From positions 223,016 through 287,015 of the forward strand of contig NZ_CM001024.1 in the NCBI RefSeq assembly GCF_000160775.2: 64,000 nucleotides of DNA. Reading direction: 5' to 3'. Both the position numbers and the translations under genes were made by a program. Shown here piece by piece: positions 31,963 through 39,850 of this stretch. The notes below the pieces were generated by a model that saw only the letters and a program-made list of their open reading frames with translations, had not been told where the DNA came from and searched no databases. The DNA comes from Aeromicrobium marinum DSM 15272. Lineage in GTDB: Bacteria > Actinomycetota > Actinomycetes > Propionibacteriales > Nocardioidaceae. Each line of letters starts with the position of its first letter. The first letter of the stretch is position 1.

Positions 31963-32659
31963 GGGCCAGGTCGATCTCGATCCACGTCTGCTCGGCCCGG
32001 CCGACCAGCTCGGCGGCAGCGGTGTACAGCGCGGTCGAGGTGTGGAACTTGCGGCCGTCGCGCACGTGCAGCTCGCCGGCCGCGTGCAGCTGCTCGCCGG
32101 CACGGGGTGGCCGGACGACCTCGGCGGTCATCCGGCCCAGCACCATCGGCTGCAGCGTGAAGTCGGCGGCCCAGCCCCCGGGGCAGTCCAGTCCGGCCCA
32201 GGCGACCGGGGTGCCGACGGCGCCCCCGGCGTCGGCGTGGTCGGGGTGGACCGACCAGCTGCCCGCCGTCCGGCCGGGCGTCGTGGGGCCGGTGAAGATG
32301 CGCAGCCCGTCACCCGCGGCACGGGCCGTGCCGCACGTGAAGCAGTGGTCGAACGGGTGGTGGTGGAAGCCCGGGTAGGCCGCGAGGCCCGCGGCGATCT
32401 CGACGGTGTCGGCGAAGGCCGGTGCCGCACGGCTGAACTCGCCGGGGACCGCCGTGCCCACCACCGCGCCGCCGTGCGTCTCGAGTCGCACCTCGTCGTC
32501 GCCGTGCTCCCACGCCAGCGGCGTCGCCAGGGGCGGAGGAAGCCGCAACGTCGAGGTGACCGGGCCCGGGCGGCCCAGCGCCTCGGCGACCAGGCCGGCC
32601 ACGTAGCCCCCGTTGCCGGAGTGGTCGGGTCCGTTGAAGCGGGGCGCGATCGTCACCAT
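31952..32659 (-). CDS. hotdog-fold thioesterase-like protein
   Basis: The 235-residue protein has two similar halves suggesting a double hotdog fold: N-terminal RFNGPDHSGNGGYVAGLVAE (start of domain one) and C-terminal PVAWAGLDCPGGWA with LGRMTAEVVRPPRAGEQLHA. PFDHCFTCGTARAAGDGL in the middle is a conserved feature of actinobacterial members. It probably hydrolyses an acyl-CoA or binds acyl chains, but the substrate is unknown. The gene lies downstream of photolyase on the same strand, and its stop codon is inside the 14-base tandem repeat. Confidence 0.65.
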   Translation of the reverse strand: MVTIAPRFNGPDHSGNGGYVAGLVAEALGRPGPVTSTLRLPPPLATPLAWEHGDDEVRLETHGGAVVGTAVPGEFSRAAPAFADTVEIAAGLAAYPGFHHHPFDHCFTCGTARAAGDGLRIFTGPTTPGRTAGSWSVHPDHADAGGAVGTPVAWAGLDCPGGWAADFTLQPMVLGRMTAEVVRPPRAGEQLHAAGELHVRDGRKFHTSTALYTAAAELVGRAEQTWIEIDLAQFG

Positions 32660-32685
32660 GGCGTCAACCTAACCCCGCGGCCGCG

Positions 32686-34029
32686 TCACCGGACGGCCTC
32701 GTACCTCCGCAGTGCCTCGCGGCGCTCCTCGGCGTGGTCCACGATCGGGGCCGGATAGCCGTCCGGTGGGGTCGGTGCCGTCCAGGGTTCGTGCACGAAC
32801 CGGTCGGGCACGTCGCGCAACTCCGGCACCCACCGGCGCACGTAGGTGCCGTCGGGGTCGAACTTCTTGCCCTGCGTCGTGGGGTTGAAGACCCGGTAGT
32901 AGGGCGACGCGTCGGTGCCGCACCCCGCGACCCACTGCCACCCGTGCTGGTTGGAGGCGAGGTCACCGTCGGCCAGCCGGTCCATGAAGTGGGCCGCTCC
33001 GTGGGTCCACTCCACGTGCAGGTCCTTGACCAGGAAGCTCGCGACGATCATCCGGACCCGGTTGTGCATCCACCCCTCGGCGGCGAGCTGGCGCATCCCG
33101 GCGTCGACGATCGGGTAGCCGGTCGTCCCCGTCCTCCAGGCGTCCAGCGACTCCCCGGGGCGGTCGTACTCCATCCGCGCGAGGGCAGGGTTGTAGTAGC
33201 CGTGCGCGGAGTCGGGCCGGTGGTGCAGCACGTCGGCGTAGAACTCGCGGAAGGCGATCTCCCGCACGTACGACCGGACACCGTCGCTGTCATGGCCGTC
33301 GAGGTCGGCGAGCAGCGTGCGGGGGTGGATGGTGCCCCACTTGAGGTGGACCGACATGCGGGAGGTCCGGTCGACCCCCGGGAGGTCCCGGACGTCGTCG
33401 TACTGGGTGACCTGCTCCTTCCAGTCCCGCCACCGTCGCCTCGCCGCCTCCTCGCCGAGGGGCGGCAGGGTGACCCCCTCGGGCACCGCGACCTCCGGGA
33501 TCCGGTGGGTCCGACCACCGGGCCGCAGCCAGGGCACCGACCGGACGGCGGGCGCCGGCGCGCGCCAGCCGTGGGCGGACCACGCTCGGTGGAACGGCGT
33601 GTAGACCCGGTACGGGGTGCCGTCCGGCTTCGTGACGCGACCGGGCGAGACGGCGTAGGCGGAGCCGGTGCGGACGAGTGCGACGTCGTGGTCGGCCAGG
33701 GCGCGTTCGACGGCGGCGTCGCGCCGGGCGCCGTACGGGGTGTGGGCCGCCGCCACGTGGACGGTGCCGGCGTCGACCGCCCGGGCGACGCGGACGACCT
33801 CGGCCACGGGATCGCCGTGCACGACGTGCAGTCCGCCGATGCGTTCGTCGAACTCGGCCAGCAGTCGGGCGAAGCAGGCGGTGCGCACGCCGGCCCCCGG
33901 CCCCCAGAGGTGGTCGTCGAGGACCACGAGCGGCACGACCCCGTCAGGGCCCGCCTCCACCGCGGCGCGCAACGCCGGATTGTCGTGCAGCCGCAGGTCG
34001 GCCCGGAACCACATCACCGATGTCCCCAT
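32686..34029 (-). CDS. phr: deoxyribodipyrimidine photolyase (cryptochrome/photolyase family)
   Basis: The 447-residue flavoprotein repairs cyclobutane pyrimidine dimers with blue light. The N-terminal antenna domain starts SVMWFRADLRLHDNPAL. The FAD domain has RMSVHLKWGTIHPRTL, TGYPIVDAGMRQLAAEGWMHNR, and the electron-transfer region DLASNQHGWQWVAGCGTDASPYYRVFNP, all of which are class I CPD photolyase features. ATG at 34029 is preferred; an ATG at 34038 is possible. It is divergent from ideR. Confidence 0.93.
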   Translation of the reverse strand: MGTSVMWFRADLRLHDNPALRAAVEAGPDGVVPLVVLDDHLWGPGAGVRTACFARLLAEFDERIGGLHVVHGDPVAEVVRVARAVDAGTVHVAAAHTPYGARRDAAVERALADHDVALVRTGSAYAVSPGRVTKPDGTPYRVYTPFHRAWSAHGWRAPAPAVRSVPWLRPGGRTHRIPEVAVPEGVTLPPLGEEAARRRWRDWKEQVTQYDDVRDLPGVDRTSRMSVHLKWGTIHPRTLLADLDGHDSDGVRSYVREIAFREFYADVLHHRPDSAHGYYNPALARMEYDRPGESLDAWRTGTTGYPIVDAGMRQLAAEGWMHNRVRMIVASFLVKDLHVEWTHGAAHFMDRLADGDLASNQHGWQWVAGCGTDASPYYRVFNPTTQGKKFDPDGTYVRRWVPELRDVPDRFVHEPWTAPTPPDGYPAPIVDHAEERREALRRYEAVR

Positions 34030-34084
34030 GATCCTCATCCTGTCGAGTGCGCGGGCGCGGCGCACATCGTGGAACAATGGACGC

Positions 34085-34774
34085 GTGAGCGACCTGATCG
34101 ACACCACCGAGATGTACCTCCGCACGATCTTCGAGCTCGAGGAGGAGGGCATCATCCCGCTGCGCGCGCGGATCGCCGAGCGGCTGCACCAGTCCGGACC
34201 GACGGTCAGCCAGACCGTGGCCCGGATGGAACGCGACGGTCTGCTGAGCGTCGAGGGCGACCGGCACCTCGAGCTCTCCGACAAGGGTCGGCAGCTCGCG
34301 ACCCGCGTCATGCGCAAGCACCGGCTGGCCGAACGCCTCCTCACCGACATCATCGGCCTGGAGTTCGAGTACGTGCACGAGGAGGCCTGCCGGTGGGAGC
34401 ACGTCATCTCCGAGCAGGTCGAGCGACGGCTCGTGCAGCTGCTGGAGCACCCGACGGAGTCGCCGTACGGCAACCCCATCCCCGGTCTCGCCGAGCTGGG
34501 TGAGGCCGCCGGTGACGACGAGTTCCTGCACGGCGTCCGGCCCCTCACCGCGGCGCTCGGTCCCGGCACCGACCCGGTGCGTCTCGTCGTGCGCCGGATC
34601 GCCGAGGAGCTGCAGAAGGACACCCAGGTGATGTCGGTCCTGCGCCGGGTCGGGGCGTTGCCCGGCAACGACGTGCTGGTCACCCGCGGGCACGACGGCG
34701 TGGTGCTCGCCCGTCAGGGTGAGTCCGCCGAGCTCGACGCCGAGGCGGCGGCCCACATCTTCGTCACGGCCTGA
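34085..34774 (+). CDS. ideR: DtxR/IdeR-family metal-dependent repressor
   Basis: The 229-residue regulator matches the iron-dependent repressor IdeR in length and order: an N-terminal winged helix (TTEMYLRTIFELEEEG, then the recognition helix QSGPTVSQTVARMERDGL), the metal and dimer domain (HEEACRWEHVISEQVERRL), and a C-terminal SH3-like domain (DVLVTRGHDGVVLARQG). With ferrous iron it should bind 19-base iron boxes and silence uptake genes. AACAAT at 34073-34078 is six bases before the GTG and suggests a leaderless promoter. It is divergent from the photolyase gene. Confidence 0.9.
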   Translation: MSDLIDTTEMYLRTIFELEEEGIIPLRARIAERLHQSGPTVSQTVARMERDGLLSVEGDRHLELSDKGRQLATRVMRKHRLAERLLTDIIGLEFEYVHEEACRWEHVISEQVERRLVQLLEHPTESPYGNPIPGLAELGEAAGDDEFLHGVRPLTAALGPGTDPVRLVVRRIAEELQKDTQVMSVLRRVGALPGNDVLVTRGHDGVVLARQGESAELDAEAAAHIFVTA

Positions 34775-34786
34775 CCCCGGGGAGGG

Positions 34787-35590
34787 TCAGCCCTTCTTGG
34801 GCGGCAGCGGGATGAAGCCGCTCGTGCGTCGCACGTACTCCTCGTAGCCGGGCTTGGTCTTGCGCATGCCCTTCTCGTTGAGCGAGGCGCCGGTGACCTT
34901 GGTGAGGAACACCGTCATCGCGATCGGACTGATCGCGGTGGCCAGACCCACCCACGACGAGGCCGCCACCAACCAGATCCCGGTCCACACGCAGGCGTCC
35001 CCGAAGTAGTTGGGGTGGCGGGTGTACCGCCACAGGCCCTGGTCCATGACCTGCCCCTTGTTCGCGGGGTCGGCCTTGAACGCCGCGAGCTGGGCGTCGC
35101 CGACGGCCTCGAAGAACAGCCCGACGGCCCAGACGACGACACCGGCGACGACGAGCGCCCAGACCGGGTCCTCGGTGTTGACCCCCACCATCAGCGGCGT
35201 CGCGACGAGGAACATCGCGATGCCCTGGGGCAGGAACACCCGACTGATCGCGACCCGGCTGAACGACCGGCCGTCGGCCTCGGCCAGCTCGGCGTAGCGG
35301 GGGTCCTCGGCCTGGCCGTGGTTGCGCCGGTGCAGGTAGATCGCCAGCCGCAGGCCCCAGACGGCGGTCATCGCGAGCAGGATCCAGCGGACGACGGGGT
35401 CCCCGTCACCGGCGAACGAGACCGCGGTGCTGGCGATCGCCACGGCGACGAACCCCAGGCCCCACAGGGTGTCGACGACGGTGAGCTTCTGCTGGGCGCG
35501 GGCGAGCAGCAGACCGGTGGTCATCAGGGCGACGACCACCGCCAGCCCGACGCCGAGGGTCAGGACGGTGGTGGACAGGTCGTTGCTCAT
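34787..35590 (-). CDS. DUF1295 (steroid 5-alpha-reductase-like) membrane protein
   Basis: The 267-residue protein has about six membrane helices and the family motif GLWRYTRHPNYFGDACVWTG near residues 185-205, with KTKPGYEEYVRRTSGFIPL at the end. These features bind NADPH or substrate in the steroid-reductase/isoprenylcysteine methyltransferase fold. Its ATG overlaps the stop of the Cfa gene, so the two proteins probably act in one lipid-modification pathway. The reaction is unproven. Confidence 0.88.
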   Translation of the reverse strand: MSNDLSTTVLTLGVGLAVVVALMTTGLLLARAQQKLTVVDTLWGLGFVAVAIASTAVSFAGDGDPVVRWILLAMTAVWGLRLAIYLHRRNHGQAEDPRYAELAEADGRSFSRVAISRVFLPQGIAMFLVATPLMVGVNTEDPVWALVVAGVVVWAVGLFFEAVGDAQLAAFKADPANKGQVMDQGLWRYTRHPNYFGDACVWTGIWLVAASSWVGLATAISPIAMTVFLTKVTGASLNEKGMRKTKPGYEEYVRRTSGFIPLPPKKG

Positions 35591-36894
35591 GCCAACCAGA
35601 CCAGCGGGGTCGCCGGCATGTCACTGACGCCCGACGTCGACGGCTTGACGGCGACGATCTGGTCGACGCCCATCCGGTTCTCCTCGAACGCCAGCGAGCC
35701 GCCGACGAGGTAGAGACGCCAGACCCGCGCCATCTCCTCGCCGACGAGGGCGACGGCGGTGTCCCAGTTGGCCTCCAGGTTGTCGGCCCACGCGGCGACC
35801 GTCTGCGGGTAGTGCTCGCGCATGGCCTGGACGTCGCGAATCTCCAGACCCGCGTCGGCGATGAGGCCGAGCGTCTTGGCGAGCGGCTTCATGTGCATGT
35901 CGGGGGCGATGTAGGTCTCGATGAACGGGCCGCCGCCGGGGCGGTCACCCACGGCGTCGTTGCTGCGCGACATCTGCTGGATCATGACGCGCCCGCCGGC
36001 CCGCAGGTACCGGTGGATCGACTCGGTGAAGATGACGTACTCGGCGTCGCCCACGTGCTCGCCCATCTCGACCGACGCGACGGCGTCGATGGTGCCGTCG
36101 GCGACACCGGCGGCCCCCAGGTCGCGGAAGTGGCGCAGGCTCACGTCGACACGGTCCGACAGGCCGCGCTCGGCGGCCTTCTTCAGCACGTAGTCGCGCT
36201 GCTCGGACGACAACGTCACCCCGGTCACGTGGACGCCGTAGTGCTCGGCGGCGAAGAGCGTCAGCGAGCCCCACCCGGAGCCGATGTCGAGCATCCGCAT
36301 CCCCGGCTCGAGGCCCAGCTTGCGGCAGATGAGGTGCAGCTTGGCCGTCTGGGCCTCCTCGAGGGTCAGGCCGGGGGTGTGGTGGAAGCCCGAGGAGTAG
36401 GCCATGTTCGGGTCGAGGATCAGCTCGTAGAAGTCGTTGGAGAGGTCGTAGTGGTGGCTGATGGCCGCCCGGTCCCGCTCGCGGCTGTGGAGGTCGCCCG
36501 TGAGGTGTGCCTCCGACGCGGGGATGGCCGGCCGTCGACCGATGAGCCGGTACCGCACGGCCAGTCCGGCGGCGCGGGCCGCGTGGCGGGCGCGGATGCG
36601 GGGGCGACCGGCAGTCGGGTCGGCCTCGCGGGCCTCGCGGACCGCGGCCCACATGGCGCGCAGCCCGTCGCCGAGGTCGCCCTCGATGTCGAGGTCGCCC
36701 TGGACGTAGGCACGCGCGACACCGAGCTCTCCCGGCTGCCACAGGATGTGCCGCAGGGCCCGCCGGTCGCGGATCACCACGACCGGGCCGGTGGGGTCGC
36801 CGGCCTCGGAGCCGTCCCATGCCCTCAGGCGGATCGGCAGGCGGAGGTCGAGGACGTCCTCGGCCAGGGTCAGGAGTCGCGATGCAGTGGTCAC
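35587..36894 (-). CDS. cfa: cyclopropane-fatty-acyl-phospholipid synthase family methyltransferase
   Basis: The 435-residue S-adenosylmethionine enzyme adds a methyl or methylene group to unsaturated chains of membrane lipids. After an N-terminal domain of about 140 residues, AISHHYDLSNDFYELILDP opens the catalytic part and MLDIGSGWGSLTLFAAEHYG binds SAM. MIQQMSRSNDA and FIETYIAPD follow the family plan. GTG at 36894 gives a normal length; the frame stays open far upstream only because of GC bias. The overlapping DUF1295 gene suggests a pathway to cyclopropane or methyl-branched lipids. Confidence 0.9.
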   Translation of the reverse strand: MTTASRLLTLAEDVLDLRLPIRLRAWDGSEAGDPTGPVVVIRDRRALRHILWQPGELGVARAYVQGDLDIEGDLGDGLRAMWAAVREAREADPTAGRPRIRARHAARAAGLAVRYRLIGRRPAIPASEAHLTGDLHSRERDRAAISHHYDLSNDFYELILDPNMAYSSGFHHTPGLTLEEAQTAKLHLICRKLGLEPGMRMLDIGSGWGSLTLFAAEHYGVHVTGVTLSSEQRDYVLKKAAERGLSDRVDVSLRHFRDLGAAGVADGTIDAVASVEMGEHVGDAEYVIFTESIHRYLRAGGRVMIQQMSRSNDAVGDRPGGGPFIETYIAPDMHMKPLAKTLGLIADAGLEIRDVQAMREHYPQTVAAWADNLEANWDTAVALVGEEMARVWRLYLVGGSLAFEENRMGVDQIVAVKPSTSGVSDMPATPLVWLA

Positions 36895-36978
36895 CGACCC
36901 ATTCCATCGCGTGCGGGGCCGTGACGCCAACTGAAAAATCCGGTCGCCGGGCCGTGCGACAGGTGGCATGCTGGGGAC

Positions 36979-37500
36979 ATGGACGTCGAGACCCCGGTGC
37001 GCGGTCGTCGGACGTGGTCCGGACGCCTGCGGGCCTGGTTCGCCCGGACGGGCAGCGAGCTGCTCGGCTGGACCCTCGTCCTGATCGGCATCCCCATGAT
37101 GCCGCTGCCGGGACCGGGCACCATCGTGCTCGTCGCAGGCGTGGCCCTGCTGGCCCGGCACTACACGTGGGCGCGGCGCATCCTGGAGCCGCTGCAGCGT
37201 CGTGCCGTCGAGGCCGCCCGCTACGGGGTGGCGACCTGGCCACGGATCATCGCCAGCTTCGCCGGCGGCGTGTGGCTGGTGGCGCTCGGCGTCGTGTGGT
37301 GGACGTCGCCGTCCATCCCGGAGTTCACGGTGGTGGGGTTCGACCTCGGCCCTGAGCTCCCGGCTGCGGGGTGGATCACGGGCCTCGGCCTCATCGCCTC
37401 GGCCGTGGCCGCGTGGGCGCTGCTGGGGTACAGCGTCCGGCGGTGGCGCTGGGACGAGCCGGCGCCGTCGTTCGTCCCCGACGACGTCGTGGTCGACTAG
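36979..37500 (+). CDS. TIGR02611/PGPGW family membrane protein
   Basis: A 173-residue protein with the signature PMMPLPGPGTIVLVAGVALLA between the first two helices (given here as the PGPG core) and two more helices later. The family is common in actinobacteria; its function is unknown. CATGCT seven bases before the ATG may be a -10 box. The stop codon directly adjoins the GTG of the next gene, so they are probably co-transcribed. Confidence 0.85.
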   Translation: MDVETPVRGRRTWSGRLRAWFARTGSELLGWTLVLIGIPMMPLPGPGTIVLVAGVALLARHYTWARRILEPLQRRAVEAARYGVATWPRIIASFAGGVWLVALGVVWWTSPSIPEFTVVGFDLGPELPAAGWITGLGLIASAVAAWALLGYSVRRWRWDEPAPSFVPDDVVVD

Positions 37501-38466
37501 GTGAGTCGTCTCGGGGAGCTGTTCCCGCGGGCCGACCTGCCCTCGGTGAGGCTGGGCTCCTCGCCGACCCCGGTCCGGCAGGCGGTCGGCCTCGGGCCCG
37601 AGGTGTGGATCAAGGACGACGGCGCGTTCGGTGACGGAGCCTGGGGCGGCAACAAGGTCCGCAAGCTGGAGTGGATCATCCCGGAGGCGCACCGTCGGGG
37701 CCGGTCCACCCTCCTCACCGTCGGTGGCATCGGCACGCACTGGGGACTCGCCGCGGCGCTCTACGGCGCCGACCACGGTCTGCGCACGGTGCTGGGCCTC
37801 GTCGACCAGCCGGTCGACGACCACGTCCGCGACCAGCTGCGCCGGTTGGAGGCGTCCGGCGCGCTGATCCACCGGTACCGGTCCGTGGCGAGGCTCAAGC
37901 TCGCCGCCCCCTGGTTGCTGCTGCGGTACTCGCAGCGCGGACACCTGCCCTACTACCTCCCGGCCGGCGGCTCCTCGCCGGTCGGCACCCTCGGGTACGT
38001 CGAGGCGGCGCTCGAGATCGCCGACCAGGTCGCAGCCGGCGAGCTGCCCGAGCCGGCCACGATCGTCACCGCGGTCGGGTCGGGCGGGACGGCGGCCGGC
38101 CTCGCCCTGGGGCTGCGGCTGGCCGGTCTGTCCACCCGGGTGCTCGGCATCGTCGTCAACGACGCCTTCCGCCTCGACGCCGTCACCGTCGCGGGCCTGG
38201 CCAACGAGACCGTCGAGCTCCTGCGCGACCGTGGGGCCGAGGTCGACCTGCGCCTCACCGCGGACGATCTCGACACCACCGCCGAGTGGATGGGGCAGAC
38301 CTACGGCGCACCGACCCCGGAGGGCCAGGCAGCGCTGGGCCGGGCCGCGGATCTGGGGTTGGAGCTCGAACCGGTCTACACCGCCAAGGCCGTCGCGGCC
38401 GTGCTGGGCACGGCCGATCGGCTCGACCGGCCGGTGCTGCTGCTCGGCACCCACGGCCCGCGCTGA
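37501..38466 (+). CDS. PLP enzyme: D-cysteine desulfhydrase / ACC deaminase family
   Basis: The 321-residue protein belongs to the fold-II PLP family. Lys52 in GGNKVRKLEW is the expected Schiff-base residue, VGGIGTHWGLAAALYG binds the substrate carboxylate, and AVGSGGTAAGLALG holds the cofactor phosphate. Family members deaminate 1-aminocyclopropane-1-carboxylate or release sulphide from D-cysteine; the residues separating these activities cannot be judged safely here. The GTG start lies immediately after the previous stop. Confidence 0.85.
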   Translation: MSRLGELFPRADLPSVRLGSSPTPVRQAVGLGPEVWIKDDGAFGDGAWGGNKVRKLEWIIPEAHRRGRSTLLTVGGIGTHWGLAAALYGADHGLRTVLGLVDQPVDDHVRDQLRRLEASGALIHRYRSVARLKLAAPWLLLRYSQRGHLPYYLPAGGSSPVGTLGYVEAALEIADQVAAGELPEPATIVTAVGSGGTAAGLALGLRLAGLSTRVLGIVVNDAFRLDAVTVAGLANETVELLRDRGAEVDLRLTADDLDTTAEWMGQTYGAPTPEGQAALGRAADLGLELEPVYTAKAVAAVLGTADRLDRPVLLLGTHGPR

Positions 38467-38510
38467 CCGCCGTCGCCGGTCTACAGTGGGCGCCGACCCG
38501 AGGAGCACCC

Positions 38511-38975
38511 GTGAGTGAAGCCCTGTCGTCCGAGCAGCTCGATGCGATGTCGCGCATGAGCGGGCTGGAGTACCTGCGCACGGCGTTCGCCCTGGAGGAC
38601 CGGCCGCGGTTCATCGGCGACCTGCTGCACATGGAGGTCGAGGAGATCGAGTCCGGTCGCGTCACGTTCACGGTGCCGACGGTGCAGGAGTTCAGCAATC
38701 CGCTGGGGGTGCTGCACGGCGGCATCGCGGCCACGCTGCTCGACTCCGTCATGGGGTGTTCGGTCCACACGCTGCTGGAGGCGGGCGTCGGGTACGGCAC
38801 GCTGGAGCTCAAGGTCAACTACATCCGCACGGTGCCGATCGACGGCCGCCGGTTGCGGGGCACGGGGACGGTCATCCACGCCGGCCGCCAGGTGGCCACG
38901 GCGGAGGGCCGTGTCGTCGACGACCAGGACCGGCTCGTGGCCCACGGCACCACGACCTGCCTGATCCACCGCTGA
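38511..38975 (+). CDS. PaaI-type hotdog thioesterase
   Basis: The 154-residue protein has the PaaI/YbgC-like pattern NPLGVLHGGIAATLLDSVMG, where the His-Gly-Gly and the following Asp are active-site features, and LELKVNYIRTVPIDG typical of the dimer strand. It probably hydrolyses a small acyl-CoA or aryl-CoA. GAGGAGCACCC precedes the GTG start. It is convergent with the WhiB gene, only four bases away. Confidence 0.88.
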   Translation: MSEALSSEQLDAMSRMSGLEYLRTAFALEDRPRFIGDLLHMEVEEIESGRVTFTVPTVQEFSNPLGVLHGGIAATLLDSVMGCSVHTLLEAGVGYGTLELKVNYIRTVPIDGRRLRGTGTVIHAGRQVATAEGRVVDDQDRLVAHGTTTCLIHR

Positions 38976-38979
38976 GGGG

Positions 38980-39264
38980 TCAGCCGGCCTTCGCGGTGCG
39001 CACCAGCTGGGCCCGCTCGTCGACGGTCAGCCCACCCCACACGCCGTAGGGCTCGCGGGCGTTGAGAGCGTGCTCGCGGCACTGGTCGATGACCGGGCAG
39101 GTGGCGCAGACGGCCTTCGCGCCGGCCTCCCGCAGCGCCTTGGCCGCACCGCGCTCGGCGTCGGGCGAGAAGAAGACGGCTGAGTCCAGGCCCATGCAGG
39201 CGCCGTCGAACTGCCACTCGTAGGTCTCGAGCAGCGGCATCGGAAGTCGCTTGAGGTTCGCCAT
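38980..39264 (-). CDS. WhiB-family iron-sulphur regulator (WhiB3/WhiD-like)
   Basis: The 94-residue protein has the four conserved cysteines of the [4Fe-4S] cluster (DGACMG, then VCATCPVIDQC) and the turn GVWGG before a basic C-terminus. The N-terminal part (WQFDGACMGLDSAVFFSPD, then ERG) is closest in style to WhiB3/WhiD. Such proteins bind the sigma factor and sense redox state. GGGGGAG before the ATG is a strong ribosome site. The upstream region is unusually AT-rich and contains a long dyad. Confidence 0.93.
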   Translation of the reverse strand: MANLKRLPMPLLETYEWQFDGACMGLDSAVFFSPDAERGAAKALREAGAKAVCATCPVIDQCREHALNAREPYGVWGGLTVDERAQLVRTAKAG

Positions 39265-39481
39265 GTCTCCCCCTTGGGAGGTCGGTGTGGATCGGAGCGG
39301 GTGATCCGTAAGTGATTCATAACTTATCCAGAACTTGTTCACCAGCGCAAGTGGCTGAACAAGTTTGTGAACAGGTTTGTGCACAGCTGTGGGTTTGTTA
39401 CCCAGTCCGCCGGGGTACAACCGGGCCACGTGCGACGCTGTCGTGCGGAGCATCACGTCCGAACTGAACAAGGAGCCCGAC
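39265..39481. promoter_or_regulatory. AT-rich divergent control region with a 30-base dyad
   Basis: The gap between whiB and the small GPGG gene is the most AT-rich stretch of the window. CTTGTTCACCA at 39334-39344 and TGG-C-TGAACAAG at 39352-39363 form an inverted repeat, with 8-base perfect outer arms. On the minus strand TATGAA nearby could be the whiB -10 box. GTTTGTGAACAGG and GTTTGTGCACAGC follow as direct repeats (39363-39388). TTGTTA at 39395-39400 with GTACAA near 39415 may drive the plus-strand gene. Confidence 0.5.
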
Positions 39482-39625
39482 ATGGAACTCATCCTGTGGA
39501 TCATCGCCGTCGTCCTGGTGGTGTCCGGCGTACTGGCACTGCTGCGCCGCGAAATGATCTGGGGCATCGTCCTGATCGTCGTCGGTCTGCTCGTCGGGCC
39601 GGGCGGAGTCAGCATCTTCACGTGA
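39482..39625 (+). CDS. GPGG-motif small membrane protein
   Basis: The 47-residue product has two hydrophobic segments separated by a basic turn (LLRREMIWG) and ends in VGPGGVSIFT, the mark of a family of tiny actinobacterial membrane proteins. AAGGAG lies eight bases before the ATG. The function is unknown. It sits divergently opposite whiB. Confidence 0.85.
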   Translation: MELILWIIAVVLVVSGVLALLRREMIWGIVLIVVGLLVGPGGVSIFT

Positions 39626-39686
39626 CCTTCCGGTCCGACCTCCGGGCGGCTGACGGCCGGTCCTCGGGACCGACGTGTCAGGATGT

Positions 39687-39710
39687 GGGGGCCGGGGAGA
39701 CCCGGCCCCC
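39687..39710 (+). terminator. hairpin immediately before tRNA-Arg
   Basis: GGGGGCCGGG (39687-39696) pairs perfectly with CCCGGCCCCC (39701-39710) around GAGA. It ends exactly where the tRNA begins, so it may terminate the small membrane protein transcript. Confidence 0.6.
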
Positions 39711-39783
39711 GCCCCCGTAGCTCAGGGGATAGAGCGATGGTTTCCTAAACCACAGGTCGGAGGTTCGAATCCTCTCGGGGGCA
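39711..39783 (+). tRNA. tRNA-Arg (anticodon CCT)
   Basis: The 73-base sequence folds as a standard cloverleaf: acceptor GCCCCCG/CGGGGGC, D-stem GCTC/GAGC, anticodon loop TTCCTAA with anticodon CCT, and T-arm GGAGG-TTCGAAT-CCTCT. The base pair at the top of the anticodon stem is an A-C mismatch. The CCA end is not encoded. It reads AGG codons. Confidence 0.95.
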
Positions 39784-39850
39784 CGCCCGGCGGCGGGGGA
39801 GCACGCCGGGTTACCCCGCACGGTTCGCGATGACGCGAGAGGATGGTTGG

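Noticed and set aside
29320..34774. Siderophore biosynthesis cluster
   Set aside because: There is one NRPS-like protein, but no condensation domains, hydroxylases, NIS synthetases, transporters or MbtH protein. The iron-box-like site and IdeR alone do not make such a cluster.
35587..38508. 973-residue protein ending in Cfa
   Set aside because: Only the last 435 residues match a family. The upstream part is antisense to the PGPGW and PLP-enzyme genes and has no domain features.
39310..39400. Replication origin suggested by AT-richness and TTATCCAGA resembling a DnaA box
   Set aside because: Only one imperfect box is present and dnaA, dnaN or rpmH are not nearby.
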